Shown here: positions 1 through 9,917 of the stretch, piece by piece
Layout of the letters: the number at the start of each line of letters is the position of its first letter
How positions within the stretch are numbered: position 1 is the stretch's first letter
From: CAVPTL01 sp963708725
GTDB lineage: Bacteria; Actinomycetota; Thermoleophilia; Gaiellales; JAICJC01
Length of the DNA stretch: 64,000 nucleotides
Reading direction: 5' to 3'
Assembly (NCBI GenBank): GCA_963708725.1
Contig: CAVPTL010000014.1
Span: 124,001 to 188,000, forward strand
Program-made: the position numbers and the translations under genes
Notes under the pieces: model-generated
Told to the model about the DNA's origin: nothing
The model's input: only the letters and a program-made list of their open reading frames with translations
Database searches by the model: none

Positions 1-848
1 CCGTCGGCGGCGATGCTCGAGCCCGGCGCGACGTCGGCCGCCGATGCCTCGGCGGGCGTGGCCAGCGCGACCGCATGCCTGACGCCGGCCGTGAGCTTGC
101 CGATGCCGACGGCGACCAGCTCGAGTCGTGGCTGGGAGATCAGGCCGGCGGCCAGCCGCGGATCGGATTTCACGAGCGAGATCTGGCCCGGCGGAACGCG
201 GGCGAAATCGAGCCGGCCGGCCCGATAGTCGGCGAAGGCGTGGTTGAGGTCGTCGGGGGCGTACACATGCAGGTGGATCCGCTCGATCGACGGTGCCGGT
301 CCCGGGAAGTCGGGATTTCGCACCAGATCGAGGCTCGATCGCCCGCGACTCGCGATTCTGTAGGAGCCGCCGCTGGGTAGCCACGCCACGGGTTGGGTGA
401 GATAGGAGGCCCAGCCAGGATCGGGCGCCGCCAGGTGCACCACCACCACCCGGGGCGAAACCGCCGAGGCCGAAACCAGCCCGGGCAATGCTTCGGGGTG
501 GGCTCGCACGACCGCCTTCCATCGTGCGACAAGATCGGCTGCAAGTCCACGGCGCAGCCGAAACGTGAACACCCGCGCAGCTCGGTCATGGCTCCAGCTG
601 CGCGCAAGCATGCCGGTCACGTGCCCGGTCGCGGGGTCGAGCTGAACGGCTCCCACGCCCACCGCTTCTGCAAGCGTTGGATCATCCCGCCCATACAGCG
701 GAGCGTTGAGGGTTCCATGCGCCCCGCCGACCGACACCGGCTCGATCGGCGCGGCAGCCGACCGGCAACCCGTGATCGCAAGCGAGGCTGCGAGTCCGCA
801 GAGCACCCACAGGCTGGTGCGCCCAGGTCTACTCCAGCGCGTCTGCAC
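1..848 (-). CDS. Peptide/solute ABC transporter substrate-binding lipoprotein (SBP family 5), partial at left edge
   Basis: The frame stays open from a GTG at 848 to the window edge (282 codons). A GGAGG sits 9 bases before that GTG, and the gene overlaps the end of atpG by 20 bases. The first 28 residues form a lipoprotein signal: Arg-rich n-region, hydrophobic LWVLCGLAASLA, then ITGC with Cys28 as the lipidated residue. The mature part looks like family-5 (OppA/DppA) binding proteins: a PLYGRDD segment, then LDPATG, LARSWS and FTFRLRRGL, a SGGSYRI segment before RNPDF, and a YRAGRLDFARVPP segment, all family landmarks. It would bind a peptide or other solute outside the membrane for an ABC importer. 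No permease or ATPase gene is visible. It occupies the place where atpD normally follows atpG, which is odd. The family call is moderately firm; the substrate is unknown. Confidence 0.78.
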   Translation of the reverse strand, partial: MQTRWSRPGRTSLWVLCGLAASLAITGCRSAAAPIEPVSVGGAHGTLNAPLYGRDDPTLAEAVGVGAVQLDPATGHVTGMLARSWSHDRAARVFTFRLRRGLAADLVARWKAVVRAHPEALPGLVSASAVSPRVVVVHLAAPDPGWASYLTQPVAWLPSGGSYRIASRGRSSLDLVRNPDFPGPAPSIERIHLHVYAPDDLNHAFADYRAGRLDFARVPPGQISLVKSDPRLAAGLISQPRLELVAVGIGKLTAGVRHAVALATPAEASAADVAPGSSIAAD

Positions 849-1704
849 CGGCCACGACCTCCAGGATCTCCTGGGTGATCTCGGCCTGGCGGGCACGGTT
901 CATCTTGAGCGTCAGATCGTCGATCAGCTCGGCGGCGTTGTCGGAGGCATTGCGCATAGCGGTCATGCGCGCGCCATGCTCGGACGCGGTCGATTCGAGC
1001 AGCGCGCGGAAGATCGTCACCTCGAGGTATGCCGGCAAAAGCTCGGCGAGAATCTCGCGGCCGTCGGGCTCCTCGATGTAGGCACCCTGGATCTGCGCCA
1101 CCGGTTCATCGCCGAGCACGTCTTCGGGCACCGGCAGCAGCTCCACCACGTCGAGCCGCTGCGAGAGTGCGGTGATGAAGTGGTGGTAGACCATCACCAC
1201 CTGGTCGATCTCACCCGCCACGAACTGGTCGGCCACGTCCTTGGCGATCTCCTGGGCGTTGGCGTAGGTGGGGCGATCGGTCAGCCCGATGTATTCCTGG
1301 TCGAGCGTCTGGCGGCGGAAACGCAGGGTCGAACCGCCGCGGCGGCCGATGCTGAACCAGCGCACCTCGCGGCCCTGCCCGCGCTGATCTCGTGCGATTT
1401 CCAGCGAGCGCCGCACCACGTTGGCGTTGAACGCACCGGCCGAGCCACGATCGCCCGCGATGGCGATGATCGCGACGTTCGAGATCTGGTCGCGTTTGGC
1501 CAAGAGCGGCTGATCACCGACGCCGTACTTCTGTGCGATCTCCACCGTCAGCGACTGGAGCCGATCAGCATACGGACGCAGGGCGACGATTCGAGCCTGG
1601 GCGCGCCGCAGTCGCGACGCAGCGACAAGCTCCATCGCCTTGGTGATCTTCTGCGTGTTCTTGACCGAATGAATTCGGCGCTTGATGTCTTGCTGAGTTG
1701 CCAT
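829..1704 (-). CDS. atpG: F1Fo ATP synthase gamma subunit
   Basis: The 291-residue protein is the central rotor shaft of F1, linking the c-ring to the alpha/beta hexamer. Both conserved ends are present: the N-terminal IKRRIHSVKNTQKITKAM helix and the C-terminal NRARQAEITQEI helix ending in VAGADALE. Length is normal for the family. It lies 18 bases after atpA in the same operon. A lipoprotein gene starts inside its last codons, so the two are probably translationally coupled. The usual next genes atpD and atpC are not in the window. Confidence 0.97.
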   Translation of the reverse strand: MATQQDIKRRIHSVKNTQKITKAMELVAASRLRRAQARIVALRPYADRLQSLTVEIAQKYGVGDQPLLAKRDQISNVAIIAIAGDRGSAGAFNANVVRRSLEIARDQRGQGREVRWFSIGRRGGSTLRFRRQTLDQEYIGLTDRPTYANAQEIAKDVADQFVAGEIDQVVMVYHHFITALSQRLDVVELLPVPEDVLGDEPVAQIQGAYIEEPDGREILAELLPAYLEVTIFRALLESTASEHGARMTAMRNASDNAAELIDDLTLKMNRARQAEITQEILEVVAGADALE

Positions 1705-1722
1705 CGCGTGAGGTACCGGCGC

Positions 1723-3242
<1,520 letters not shown>

Positions 3243-3246
<4 letters not shown>

Positions 3247-3809
3247 GCTTCACTCCCAACTGGAAGAGGGGTTTGCACAAGGGTGCGGCGCAGCTCTTGC
3301 AGGCGGCGCCGGATGGAGGCGTCCAGAAGGACGCCGCGGGCACGCAAGACCAGCCCGCCAATGATGTCGGGATCCACCGAAGCCTGGACGCGGGCGGTCT
3401 TGCCCACGGCGTCGGAGATCCGCTGCTGGAGTTCGGCCAGCTCGCTGTCGTTGAGGGCGATGGCGGTGGTCACCTCGATGTCGAGAATGTCCTCGTCCAC
3501 CGCCGCGAGCTGGGAGTAGGCAACCTGGAGGTCGTGGAGCAGCTCCAGGCGGCGGTTGTCGACCAGGATCAACAGGCCGTTACGGGCGATGATCTCGGAG
3601 CCCTCCATCATCTTGGTGATGATGCGTTTCTTGGCCTCGGCCGGAAGCTCGGGATTGATCAGCGCCCGCAGCAGCGGCACATTGGACGCGAGCGCCTCGG
3701 TGAACTGCCGCAGGCTGGCATCGACTTCGGACACGCGGCCGCCGTCCATCGCCGCTCCGTGAAGGGCGCGGGCGTAGACATTCGCCGCCGGGTCGATGCG
3801 CTCGGCCAT
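3243..3809 (-). CDS. atpH: F1Fo ATP synthase delta subunit (OSCP)
   Basis: The 188-residue peripheral-stalk subunit caps the alpha/beta hexamer and binds subunit b. The sequence shows the OSCP pattern: a helical N-terminal domain starting AERIDPAANVYARALHGAA, the LINPELP turn, then a C-terminal domain with VTTAIAL and a glycine-rich IIGGLVLRARGVLLDASIRRRLQELR end. The start codon overlaps the atpF stop by one base (TGATG) and the end overlaps atpA, consistent with one tightly coupled mRNA. Confidence 0.96.
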
Positions 3810-4351
3810 CAGTCTCCCGCTGCCTCGGGCGCGAACGACTCGAAGTCGACGTCTGAGAGCGCCGCATCGATCAGGCGTCGCTGCTCGGCCTCATCGAGCT
3901 TGCTGCGGACGATCTTCTCGGTCGCAGTCATGGTCAGCTCGGCGACCTGATCCTTGATCGTTGCCAGCGCGTGCCTGGTCTCGGCCGCGATCTCTTCACG
4001 AGCGCGGGCGAGCTGGCGCTCCTTGTCGGCCTCGATCGTGGCGAGCTCGGCGTGACGTTTGTCCTCCATCGCCTTGCGGGCGTCTTCGACGATCCGACCG
4101 GCCTCCTTGCGGGCGTCCGCGAGCTGGGCGCGGTACTCGTCCAGCGCCTCCTGGGCCTCGGTGCGCGCGGTCTCGGCGGCGTCGAGGTCAGCCGCTATCA
4201 GCTGGCGGCGTTGCTCGAGCATCTCCTGGATCGGTGTGTAGGCGTACTTTTTGAGCACGACCAGGACGACGATGAAGCACACCAGCGTCCACACCATCAA
4301 CCCGTAGTTGATGTTGATCAGGTTGGGCTTTGCGGCCTCGGCGAGGAGCAT
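3809..4351 (-). CDS. atpF: F1Fo ATP synthase b subunit
   Basis: The 180-residue stator subunit has one N-terminal membrane helix (about residues 15-35, LMVWTLVCFIVVLVVL) followed by a long charged helix rich in Ala, Glu, Arg and Lys (residues 45-150) that dimerises and runs up the side of the enzyme. The segment YTPIQEMLEQRRQLI after the membrane helix is typical of the family. It begins 10 bases after atpE and overlaps atpH by one base. Only one b-type gene is present, so there is no b' partner here. Confidence 0.96.
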   Translation of the reverse strand: MLLAEAAKPNLININYGLMVWTLVCFIVVLVVLKKYAYTPIQEMLEQRRQLIAADLDAAETARTEAQEALDEYRAQLADARKEAGRIVEDARKAMEDKRHAELATIEADKERQLARAREEIAAETRHALATIKDQVAELTMTATEKIVRSKLDEAEQRRLIDAALSDVDFESFAPEAAGD

Positions 4352-4361
4352 GCAATCAGTC

Positions 4362-4604
4362 CTAGGAGATGATCGAGTATGCGACGAAGGACATACCGAG
4401 GGCGTAGAACACGATCGCCTCGGTGAGTGCGAAGCCGAGCCACATCATGCCCTGAAGCTGGCCGCGCATCTCGGGCTGGCGGCCGACGGCCTCGATCGTC
4501 TTGCCGAAGATGAACCCGACCCCGATACCGGGGCCGATCGCGCCGATGGCCGTCGCCAGGCCGAGCTCGATCGCTTTTGCTGCTTGGACGGTATCCGATG
4601 CCAT
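4362..4604 (-). CDS. atpE: F1Fo ATP synthase c subunit
   Basis: The 80-residue hairpin of two membrane helices builds the rotor ring. Helix 1 carries the glycine-rich GAIGPGIGVGF packing motif, the polar loop is GRQPE, and helix 2 carries the ion-binding carboxylate Glu62 in FALTEAIVFY. The residue after Glu62 is Ala, and helix 1 lacks a Gln at the usual sodium position, so this looks like a proton-type ring (inference from known sodium-ring rules). It lies 12 bases downstream of atpB. Confidence 0.97.
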   Translation of the reverse strand: MASDTVQAAKAIELGLATAIGAIGPGIGVGFIFGKTIEAVGRQPEMRGQLQGMMWLGFALTEAIVFYALGMSFVAYSIIS

Positions 4605-4616
4605 TTCCCGTGACTC

Positions 4617-5492
4617 CTAGTGGTCGGGGTGGATTGCTCCACCGATGTAGATCGCAGAGAGAGAAGCGAAGATGAATGCCTGAAGGACGGCGATCAACGT
4701 GGCCTCGAGGGCGTACAGCGCGACCCCCATGCCCAGGCCGATCGGCTGGATGAAGTAGAAACTCACGCCGCCGAGCAGCGCGCCGATGCTCAGGAACACG
4801 GCGATCACGAGGTGACCGGCCAGCAGGTTGAAGAACAACCGGAAGCTGAGCGAAACCAGCCGCACGAGCTGCGACAGCACTTCGATGAACGCGATCAGCC
4901 CGATCAGAAGACCGATGGGCACGGCGTTCTTCCAGCTCGTGATCTTCGGCATTCCCGACGGCATCCAGCTCTTGAAGTAGCCGACGACGCCGTTGTACCG
5001 GATGCCCTCGATATGCGTGGCGAAAAACGTGACCAGCGTCAGCGTGAACGCCACCGAGAAGTTCGCGGTCGCGGCGTAGATCTGGAGCTTCGGCACGGTC
5101 AGCGACGTGCCCGGGATATACACGCGGTCATCGCCGAACGGCAGCGGAATGAACCCGATCACGTTGTTCATCCAGATGAACACAAACAGCGTCGCGATGT
5201 AGGGAAACCAGAGCTTGAGCGCCTCTTCGGGCAGGCCGGCGCGCGCGATCTGGTTGAGGCAGACGTCGTAGATCGCCTCGATCGCGGTCTGCGGCTTGTC
5301 GGGGCGGTTCTTCAGCCCCTTCCGGGTAACCAGCAGCACCAGGATGATCGAAAGCGCCGAGGCCATCCACAGGTAGATCACGGCCTTGTTGATATCGAGC
5401 TGGCCCGGGAGGTCGATGTACGGGTTCTTGATGAACTGCGTGAACTCGTCGACCGGGTTGAAGTCGCTGGCTGCCAGGATCACGTTCAGCAT
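4617..5492 (-). CDS. atpB: F1Fo ATP synthase a subunit
   Basis: The 291-residue membrane stator provides the two proton half-channels against the c-ring. I place the start at the ATG at 5492, which overlaps the stop of the upstream gene as TGATG; the frame stays open further upstream but without family similarity. Several hydrophobic helices are visible. The helix with LVRLVSLSFRLFFNLLAGHLVI contains the conserved Arg that faces the c-ring carboxylate, and the last helix has ALEATLIAVLQAFIFASLSAIYIG. Length and motifs are standard. Confidence 0.95.
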   Translation of the reverse strand: MLNVILAASDFNPVDEFTQFIKNPYIDLPGQLDINKAVIYLWMASALSIILVLLVTRKGLKNRPDKPQTAIEAIYDVCLNQIARAGLPEEALKLWFPYIATLFVFIWMNNVIGFIPLPFGDDRVYIPGTSLTVPKLQIYAATANFSVAFTLTLVTFFATHIEGIRYNGVVGYFKSWMPSGMPKITSWKNAVPIGLLIGLIAFIEVLSQLVRLVSLSFRLFFNLLAGHLVIAVFLSIGALLGGVSFYFIQPIGLGMGVALYALEATLIAVLQAFIFASLSAIYIGGAIHPDH

Positions 5493-5875
5493 CAGAGCGA
5501 ATCTCCCACGCCGCGCCGGTGAGTCGCGATCCGGGTGGCGATGTCGACGCTGAGCAGCAGCAACAGCAGAAGCACCGAGCTGATCGCCATCTCGCGGTTG
5601 TCCCTGGTGATCAGAAACAGCGCGAGCATCCCCACCCACGGTCGCGCCAGCATGCTGGCGCCCATCATGGCGACACCTTTGAGGCCGTCGGCCTGGGCCG
5701 CGCGCCGCTCGACAACGATGTTGACATAGCGGTTCAGCGCCCAGAACAAGGTCGCCCAGAACCACCCTTCAGCCGGCCAACCGGCCAGCAGGAACACCGG
5801 CAACGCGAGCAGCGCGAGCAGCGCATCAATGTTGTGCGCGAGCAGGCGTGAAGCTGTCGGTTGAGTCGATGTCAC
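5492..5875 (-). CDS. AtpI-like small membrane protein of the ATP synthase operon
   Basis: The 127-residue, very hydrophobic protein has about four membrane helices (LLALLALPVFLLAGW; EGWFWATLFWALNRYVNIV; WVGMLALFLIT; AISSVLLLLLLLSVDIA). It sits in the position of atpI, directly before atpB, with stop-start overlaps on both sides (GTGA at 5872-5875, TGATG at 5492). AtpI-type proteins help assemble the c-ring. The call rests on position, size and topology; I cannot confirm the family from motifs. Confidence 0.7.
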   Translation of the reverse strand: MTSTQPTASRLLAHNIDALLALLALPVFLLAGWPAEGWFWATLFWALNRYVNIVVERRAAQADGLKGVAMMGASMLARPWVGMLALFLITRDNREMAISSVLLLLLLLSVDIATRIATHRRGVGDSL

Positions 5876-6063
5876 AGATCCCTATACCGGCGGTAGACGA
5901 GGTAGAAACTCACAGGGATTCCGATCATGGCGCCAGCGGCGCCGCCCGCGATCGGATATCCGATCGCCCATCCAACCACAAGGCCAGCCCCGGCGAAGAC
6001 TACCAGGGCAGAGAGCAGAAAAATCCCCGCCGTCGCACCAGATGCGACCGGCTTTCCTGCCAC
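5872..6063 (-). CDS. AtpZ-like two-helix membrane protein, first gene of the atp operon
   Basis: The 63-residue protein has two hydrophobic helices (GIFLLSALVVFAGAGLVVGWAIG and AAGAMIGIPVSFYLVYRRY) joined by a short glycine-rich loop and ending in basic residues. This is the architecture of AtpZ/ATPase gene 1 proteins found at the head of atp operons. The GTG start at 6063 has an AAAGGA element about 9 bases upstream and follows the promoter at 6105-6133. Its stop overlaps the next start by four bases. Function is inferred from position and topology. Confidence 0.65.
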   Translation of the reverse strand: MAGKPVASGATAGIFLLSALVVFAGAGLVVGWAIGYPIAGGAAGAMIGIPVSFYLVYRRYRDL

Positions 6064-6097
6064 GTCAACACGTCCTTTGGACGAGCACTAGGTAACC

Positions 6098-6152
6098 GTC
6101 GCGAAGTATGCCAGAACGGAGAGCTTGTGACAACCGGGAGAGTCTGTCACAA
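6098..6152 (-). promoter_or_regulatory. Probable atp operon promoter with a TTGTGACA dyad over the -35
   Basis: Read on the minus strand, TTGTCA (6133-6128) and CATACT (6110-6105) are separated by exactly 17 bases, a good sigma-70-type pair. An inverted repeat overlaps the -35: TTGTGACA (minus, 6152-6145) and TGTCACAA (minus, 6132-6125), 12 bases apart. The predicted transcript starts near 6098, about 35 bases before the first atp gene. The dyad is a candidate operator. Confidence 0.6.
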
Positions 6153-6196
6153 TCGCCGCAATCTCGCATCCCTGGCCGAATTCTGATGGTCGACGG

Positions 6197-7321
6197 TCAC
6201 GCCGCCGGGCGTCTTTGTGTCACATCGTCAGACACCCCGCGAAAGAGGCCCACAGCCTGCAAATGGCGAAGTTTCAGGATTTCGAGCGTATAGATCACAT
6301 ACAGGGAGGTCGCCAGCGCGAGCAGCCCCAGACTCCCCAGCACCACCACCGAAGTGGTGTCCCAACCCGTCCGGTGGCTGGGAACGAATCGCACCGCCAG
6401 CGCAAACGCCGACAGCACCAGGCACCAAGCGTACAGCGTCAGAGCGGTGCGGCGCTGACCGAAGCCGATCGATGCAAACCGATGGTGAAAATGCGATCTG
6501 TCCGCCTGGTAGATCGGCTGGCCGTACTTCATCCGCTTGAGAATCACGAACGAGGTGTCCAGGATCGGGAGAGCGAGGATCACGAGCGGGAACACCAGCG
6601 ACACGGCGGCCGCGGTCTTGAGCACGCCCTGGATCGCAATCGTGGCCAGCAGATAGCCCAGCATCAATGCGCCACAGTCGCCCATGATGATGCTGGCGGG
6701 ATGGAAGTTGTACCGCAGGAACCCCAGCGACGCACCCGCCACGATCGCACTGACCGCAGCCGCGTCGGGATGCGAGAGCGACGCCGACAAGATCGCGAAC
6801 GTGAGCGCGGCGATCGCGCAGAACCCCGCCGCCAGCCCGTCCATGCCATCGATGAAGTTGACGATGTTTGCGATCGCGACGACCCACAGCACGGTCACGA
6901 GCACCGACCACCAGCCGAGATTGAACACGCCCACGAACGGCAGGGTGACGTGATCGATGCGGATCCCGAACGACACCGGCACCGCCGCGATCGCCACCAG
7001 GCCGGCCATCTTGACGCCGGGGTGAAGCGCGTGGATATCGTCGAGCAGCCCCAGGCCCAGCATCAGCGTCGCGCCCAGCATGATCCCCCAGAAACCATGG
7101 TGGTGGCCCAGAGCCAGCGCCGGGATCACGATGCCGGCGTAGATGGCGACACCCCCCAGCCGCGGCACCGGCTTGAGGTGCAGACGGCGGGCGTCGTTGG
7201 GCACGTCCAGCACTCCGAAATGCCATGCCGCCAGCGACACCGCCGGCGTGATCAACACCACCAGGAGCAACGCGACGACGAAGCCGACGCCGGCTGCCTG
7301 ATAATCGACGAGTCCGTCCAT
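6197..7321 (-). CDS. wecA: Undecaprenyl-phosphate GlcNAc-1-phosphate transferase (WecA/TagO/Rfe family)
   Basis: The 374-residue polytopic membrane enzyme would move a HexNAc-1-phosphate from its UDP donor to undecaprenyl phosphate, the first lipid-linked step of surface polysaccharide or teichoic-acid-like polymer synthesis. Motifs: LGLLDDIHAL (Asp-rich, Mg binding), NIVNFIDGMDGLAAG (catalytic Asp region), MGDCGALMLGY (usually MGDSGS, so slightly divergent), and RSHFHHR, the cytoplasmic His motif that separates WecA-type from MraY-type enzymes. I chose the ATG at 7321 because the sequence after it (DGLVDYQAAGVGF) begins the first helix. A wecA-like gene just upstream of atp is classic actinobacterial order. 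Confidence 0.88.
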   Translation of the reverse strand: MDGLVDYQAAGVGFVVALLLVVLITPAVSLAAWHFGVLDVPNDARRLHLKPVPRLGGVAIYAGIVIPALALGHHHGFWGIMLGATLMLGLGLLDDIHALHPGVKMAGLVAIAAVPVSFGIRIDHVTLPFVGVFNLGWWSVLVTVLWVVAIANIVNFIDGMDGLAAGFCAIAALTFAILSASLSHPDAAAVSAIVAGASLGFLRYNFHPASIIMGDCGALMLGYLLATIAIQGVLKTAAAVSLVFPLVILALPILDTSFVILKRMKYGQPIYQADRSHFHHRFASIGFGQRRTALTLYAWCLVLSAFALAVRFVPSHRTGWDTTSVVVLGSLGLLALATSLYVIYTLEILKLRHLQAVGLFRGVSDDVTQRRPAA

Positions 7322-7361
7322 CGCTCCAAGCGTATCGCCCCCGCCCGACTGACCCCGATGG

Positions 7362-7988
7362 TCAGCGCGTTCCGAACAGGCGGTCGCCCGCGTCGCCAAG
7401 GCCCGGGAGGATGTACCCGTCGCCGTTCAGGCCCGAGTCGACGGCCACGGTGTAGACCGTCACATCGGGGAGCGCAGCGGCCACCCTGGCCACCCCCTCG
7501 GGCGAGGCGACGATCGAGAGCAGGCTCATCCGCCGGGCTCCCTGACGGGCGCATTCCGTGAGTGCGGCCACCGCCGAGCCCCCGGTGGCGAGCATGGGAT
7601 CAAGCATCAGCACGTCGCGCTCACCCAGGTCGCCCGGCAGCTTGCTGTAGTACTCGACCGGCTCGAGCGTCTGCTCGTCGCGGTACAGACCAACGAATCC
7701 CACCCGCGCCACCGGGATCAGGTCGATCACCGTATCGAGCATGCCGAGCCCGGCGCGCAGCACCGCGACCACCGCGACCTTCTTCCCCGAGATCCGCGCC
7801 ACGTCGGTCGTCTGGAGCGGAGTCTCGACGGTCGAGCTCTCGAGCTCGAGGTCGCGGGTCGCCTCGTAGGCCAGAAACGCCGACAGCTCGCCCATCAGCT
7901 GGCGAAAGTCGCGGGTGGTGGTCGTACGGTCGCGCAGCAGTCCGAGCTTGTGCAACGCCAACGGGTGATCGACGATGACCAGCGGCAC
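7362..7988 (-). CDS. upp: Uracil phosphoribosyltransferase
   Basis: The 208-residue salvage enzyme makes UMP from uracil and PRPP. The PRPP loop is seen as LMLDPMLATGGSA and the uracil-binding C-terminal loop as GDGYILPGLGDAGDRLFGT; the dimer-arm YEATRDLE and the VLRAGLGM segment are also conserved. Length is standard. It begins 6 bases after glyA, so the two are probably co-transcribed. Confidence 0.96.
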   Translation of the reverse strand: MPLVIVDHPLALHKLGLLRDRTTTTRDFRQLMGELSAFLAYEATRDLELESSTVETPLQTTDVARISGKKVAVVAVLRAGLGMLDTVIDLIPVARVGFVGLYRDEQTLEPVEYYSKLPGDLGERDVLMLDPMLATGGSAVAALTECARQGARRMSLLSIVASPEGVARVAAALPDVTVYTVAVDSGLNGDGYILPGLGDAGDRLFGTR

Positions 7989-7994
7989 GGCGGA

Positions 7995-9290
7995 CTAGTG
8001 GAACAGCTCGGGGTACCCGTGCATGAATGCCGGATACAGCGGCCGCGCGGCAAGCAGCTCCAGCGTCCGGGCGCGCAGGCGCGCCAGATCGGCGGCCGGG
8101 TCGAGCGTCTCGAGCATGATCGCGCCGACCTCCCCCATGTCGTCCTCGGTCAAACCCCGCATCGTGACCGCGGGCGTGCCGATCCGCACTCCGGAGGCGA
8201 TCGTGGGCGGACGCTCGTCGAACGGGACGGTGTTTCGGTTGACGGTGATCGCCACCTCGTGGAGCCGTTCCTCGGCGTCCTTGCCCGACCACTGGGTGCG
8301 GCGCAGGTCGAGCTGCAGCAGATGCACGTCGGTACCGCCGGTCAAAAGGTCGAGTCCGCCGTCCATCAGGGTCGTGGCCAACGCCTTGGCATTGGCCACG
8401 ATCTGCCGCTGGTAGGCCTTGAAGGCGTCTGACGAAGCCAGCTTGAAGCACACGGCCTTGGCGGCGACGACATGGCACAGGGGTCCGCCCTGAAGGCCGG
8501 GGAAGACCGCCTTGTCGACTGCCTGAGCGTGCTCCTGGCGGCACAGGATCATGCCCGAGCGCGGACCGGCGAGCGTCTTGTGGGTGGTCGAGGTGACCAC
8601 GTCGGCGTGCTCCACCGGGTTGGGGTGAAGGCCGGCGGCGACCAGCCCGGCGAAGTGGGCCATGTCCACCATCAGAAGCGCGCCCACCTCGTCGGCGATC
8701 TCGCGGAACACGGCCGCGTCGATCACCCGCGGATACGCCGATGCGCCCGCGATGATCAGCTTGGGGCGGTGCTCCTTGGCCAGCTTTCGCACCTCGTCGA
8801 AGTCGATCCGCGAGTCCTCGCGGCGCACACCGTAGGAATGGATGTCATACAGCCGTCCCGAGAAGTTGACCTTGAGGCCGTGGGTGAGATGGCCGCCGTG
8901 GTCGAGCCGCAAGCCCAGCACGGCGTCGCCCGGATTCGCCAGGGCGAAGTAGGCGGCCTGGTTGGCCGGCCCGCCGGCGTGCGGTTGGACGTTTGCATGG
9001 TCAGCGCCGAACAGCTCTTTGGCACGATCGATCGCAAGCTGCTCCACCTCGTCGATCCACTCACATCCGCCGTAGTAGCGCTTGCCCGGATAGCCCTCGG
9101 CGTACTTGTTCGTGAGCACTGACCCAACCGCCTCGAGCACCGCCGGCCAGGTGAAGTTCTCCGACGCGATCAGCTCGAGCTGAGTGCGCTGGCGCCCCAG
9201 CTCGCGATCGATCAATCCGGCGATCACCGGGTCGGTCTCGGCCAGGCCCGAGACCTGGAACGACGTCAACATCTGCTCTGTTGTGGCCAC
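7995..9290 (-). CDS. glyA: Serine hydroxymethyltransferase
   Basis: The 431-residue PLP enzyme interconverts serine and glycine with transfer of a one-carbon unit to tetrahydrofolate. Visible family marks are ELIASENFTWPAVLEA near residue 38, NKYAEGYPGKRYYGGCE, VNFSGRLYDIHSYGV, and the PLP-lysine segment VTSTTHKTLAGPRSG. The GTG start at 9290 has an excellent AGGAGG (minus 9304-9299) 8 bases upstream, and a TAGAGT -10-like box (9332-9327) overlaps the stop of the preceding gene, so glyA may have its own promoter. Confidence 0.97.
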   Translation of the reverse strand: MATTEQMLTSFQVSGLAETDPVIAGLIDRELGRQRTQLELIASENFTWPAVLEAVGSVLTNKYAEGYPGKRYYGGCEWIDEVEQLAIDRAKELFGADHANVQPHAGGPANQAAYFALANPGDAVLGLRLDHGGHLTHGLKVNFSGRLYDIHSYGVRREDSRIDFDEVRKLAKEHRPKLIIAGASAYPRVIDAAVFREIADEVGALLMVDMAHFAGLVAAGLHPNPVEHADVVTSTTHKTLAGPRSGMILCRQEHAQAVDKAVFPGLQGGPLCHVVAAKAVCFKLASSDAFKAYQRQIVANAKALATTLMDGGLDLLTGGTDVHLLQLDLRRTQWSGKDAEERLHEVAITVNRNTVPFDERPPTIASGVRIGTPAVTMRGLTEDDMGEVGAIMLETLDPAADLARLRARTLELLAARPLYPAFMHGYPELFH

Positions 9291-9329
9291 AGCCCCTGCC
9301 TCCTGAGATTGCGATCCGGCGACCCGACT

Positions 9330-9917
9330 CTAACGCAAGGCGGCCAGCACCGAGTCACGCCCAGGGCCGTCGCGCAGCACCACCGGCTGCGGGCCGGTGA
9401 CATCGATCACCGATGACGACGTCCCGGGCAGCCGCCCGCCGTCGATCGCGACAGAGGTCGCGTCGATCAGCTCGCGGGGCACATCGGCGAAGGTCGCCGG
9501 CGCAGGCTGCCCGCGCAGGTTGGCGCTGGTGATCACGAGGCCGCCGACGGCATCGGCCAGGGCGGCCACATCGTCGGTCAGGTCGGGAACCCGCACTCCG
9601 ATGCGGGTGGCGTCCTCGCCGCACGCATAGGCGAACCGGCTTGCCGGATTCGGGATAACCAGCGTCACCGGCCCGGGGAGCACCGCGGTCAGAAGCCGGG
9701 TGATCGACCTGTCGGTCTGGGGCAGAAGAGCATCGAGCGCTGCGACCGACCCCAGCATGATCGCGGTCGCCTGTGATGCGGGCCGGAGCTTGAGCCGGTA
9801 AAGGTGCGCGACAGCCTCGGGCAGACCCGCGGCGCAGGCGATGCCATACACGGTGTCGGTCGGAAGGATCGCGAGCTCTCCGGCCAGCATTCGAGCCACC
9901 CGCTCCTCGGCGGTCAT
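9330..9917 (-). CDS. tsaC: L-threonylcarbamoyladenylate synthase (TsaC/YwlC, YrdC domain)
   Basis: The 195-residue enzyme makes threonylcarbamoyl-AMP for the t6A modification of tRNAs reading ANN codons. Seen are the YrdC-fold marks LPTDTVYGIACAA, LYRLKLRP, LLTAVLPGPVTLVIP, the IGVRVPD segment and LVITSANLRGQPAP near the end. Length fits the short TsaC form without the extra Sua5 domain. The ATG at 9917 overlaps the prmC stop by four bases (ATGA), a coupling seen in many bacteria. Confidence 0.93.
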   Translation of the reverse strand: MTAEERVARMLAGELAILPTDTVYGIACAAGLPEAVAHLYRLKLRPASQATAIMLGSVAALDALLPQTDRSITRLLTAVLPGPVTLVIPNPASRFAYACGEDATRIGVRVPDLTDDVAALADAVGGLVITSANLRGQPAPATFADVPRELIDATSVAIDGGRLPGTSSSVIDVTGPQPVVLRDGPGRDSVLAALR

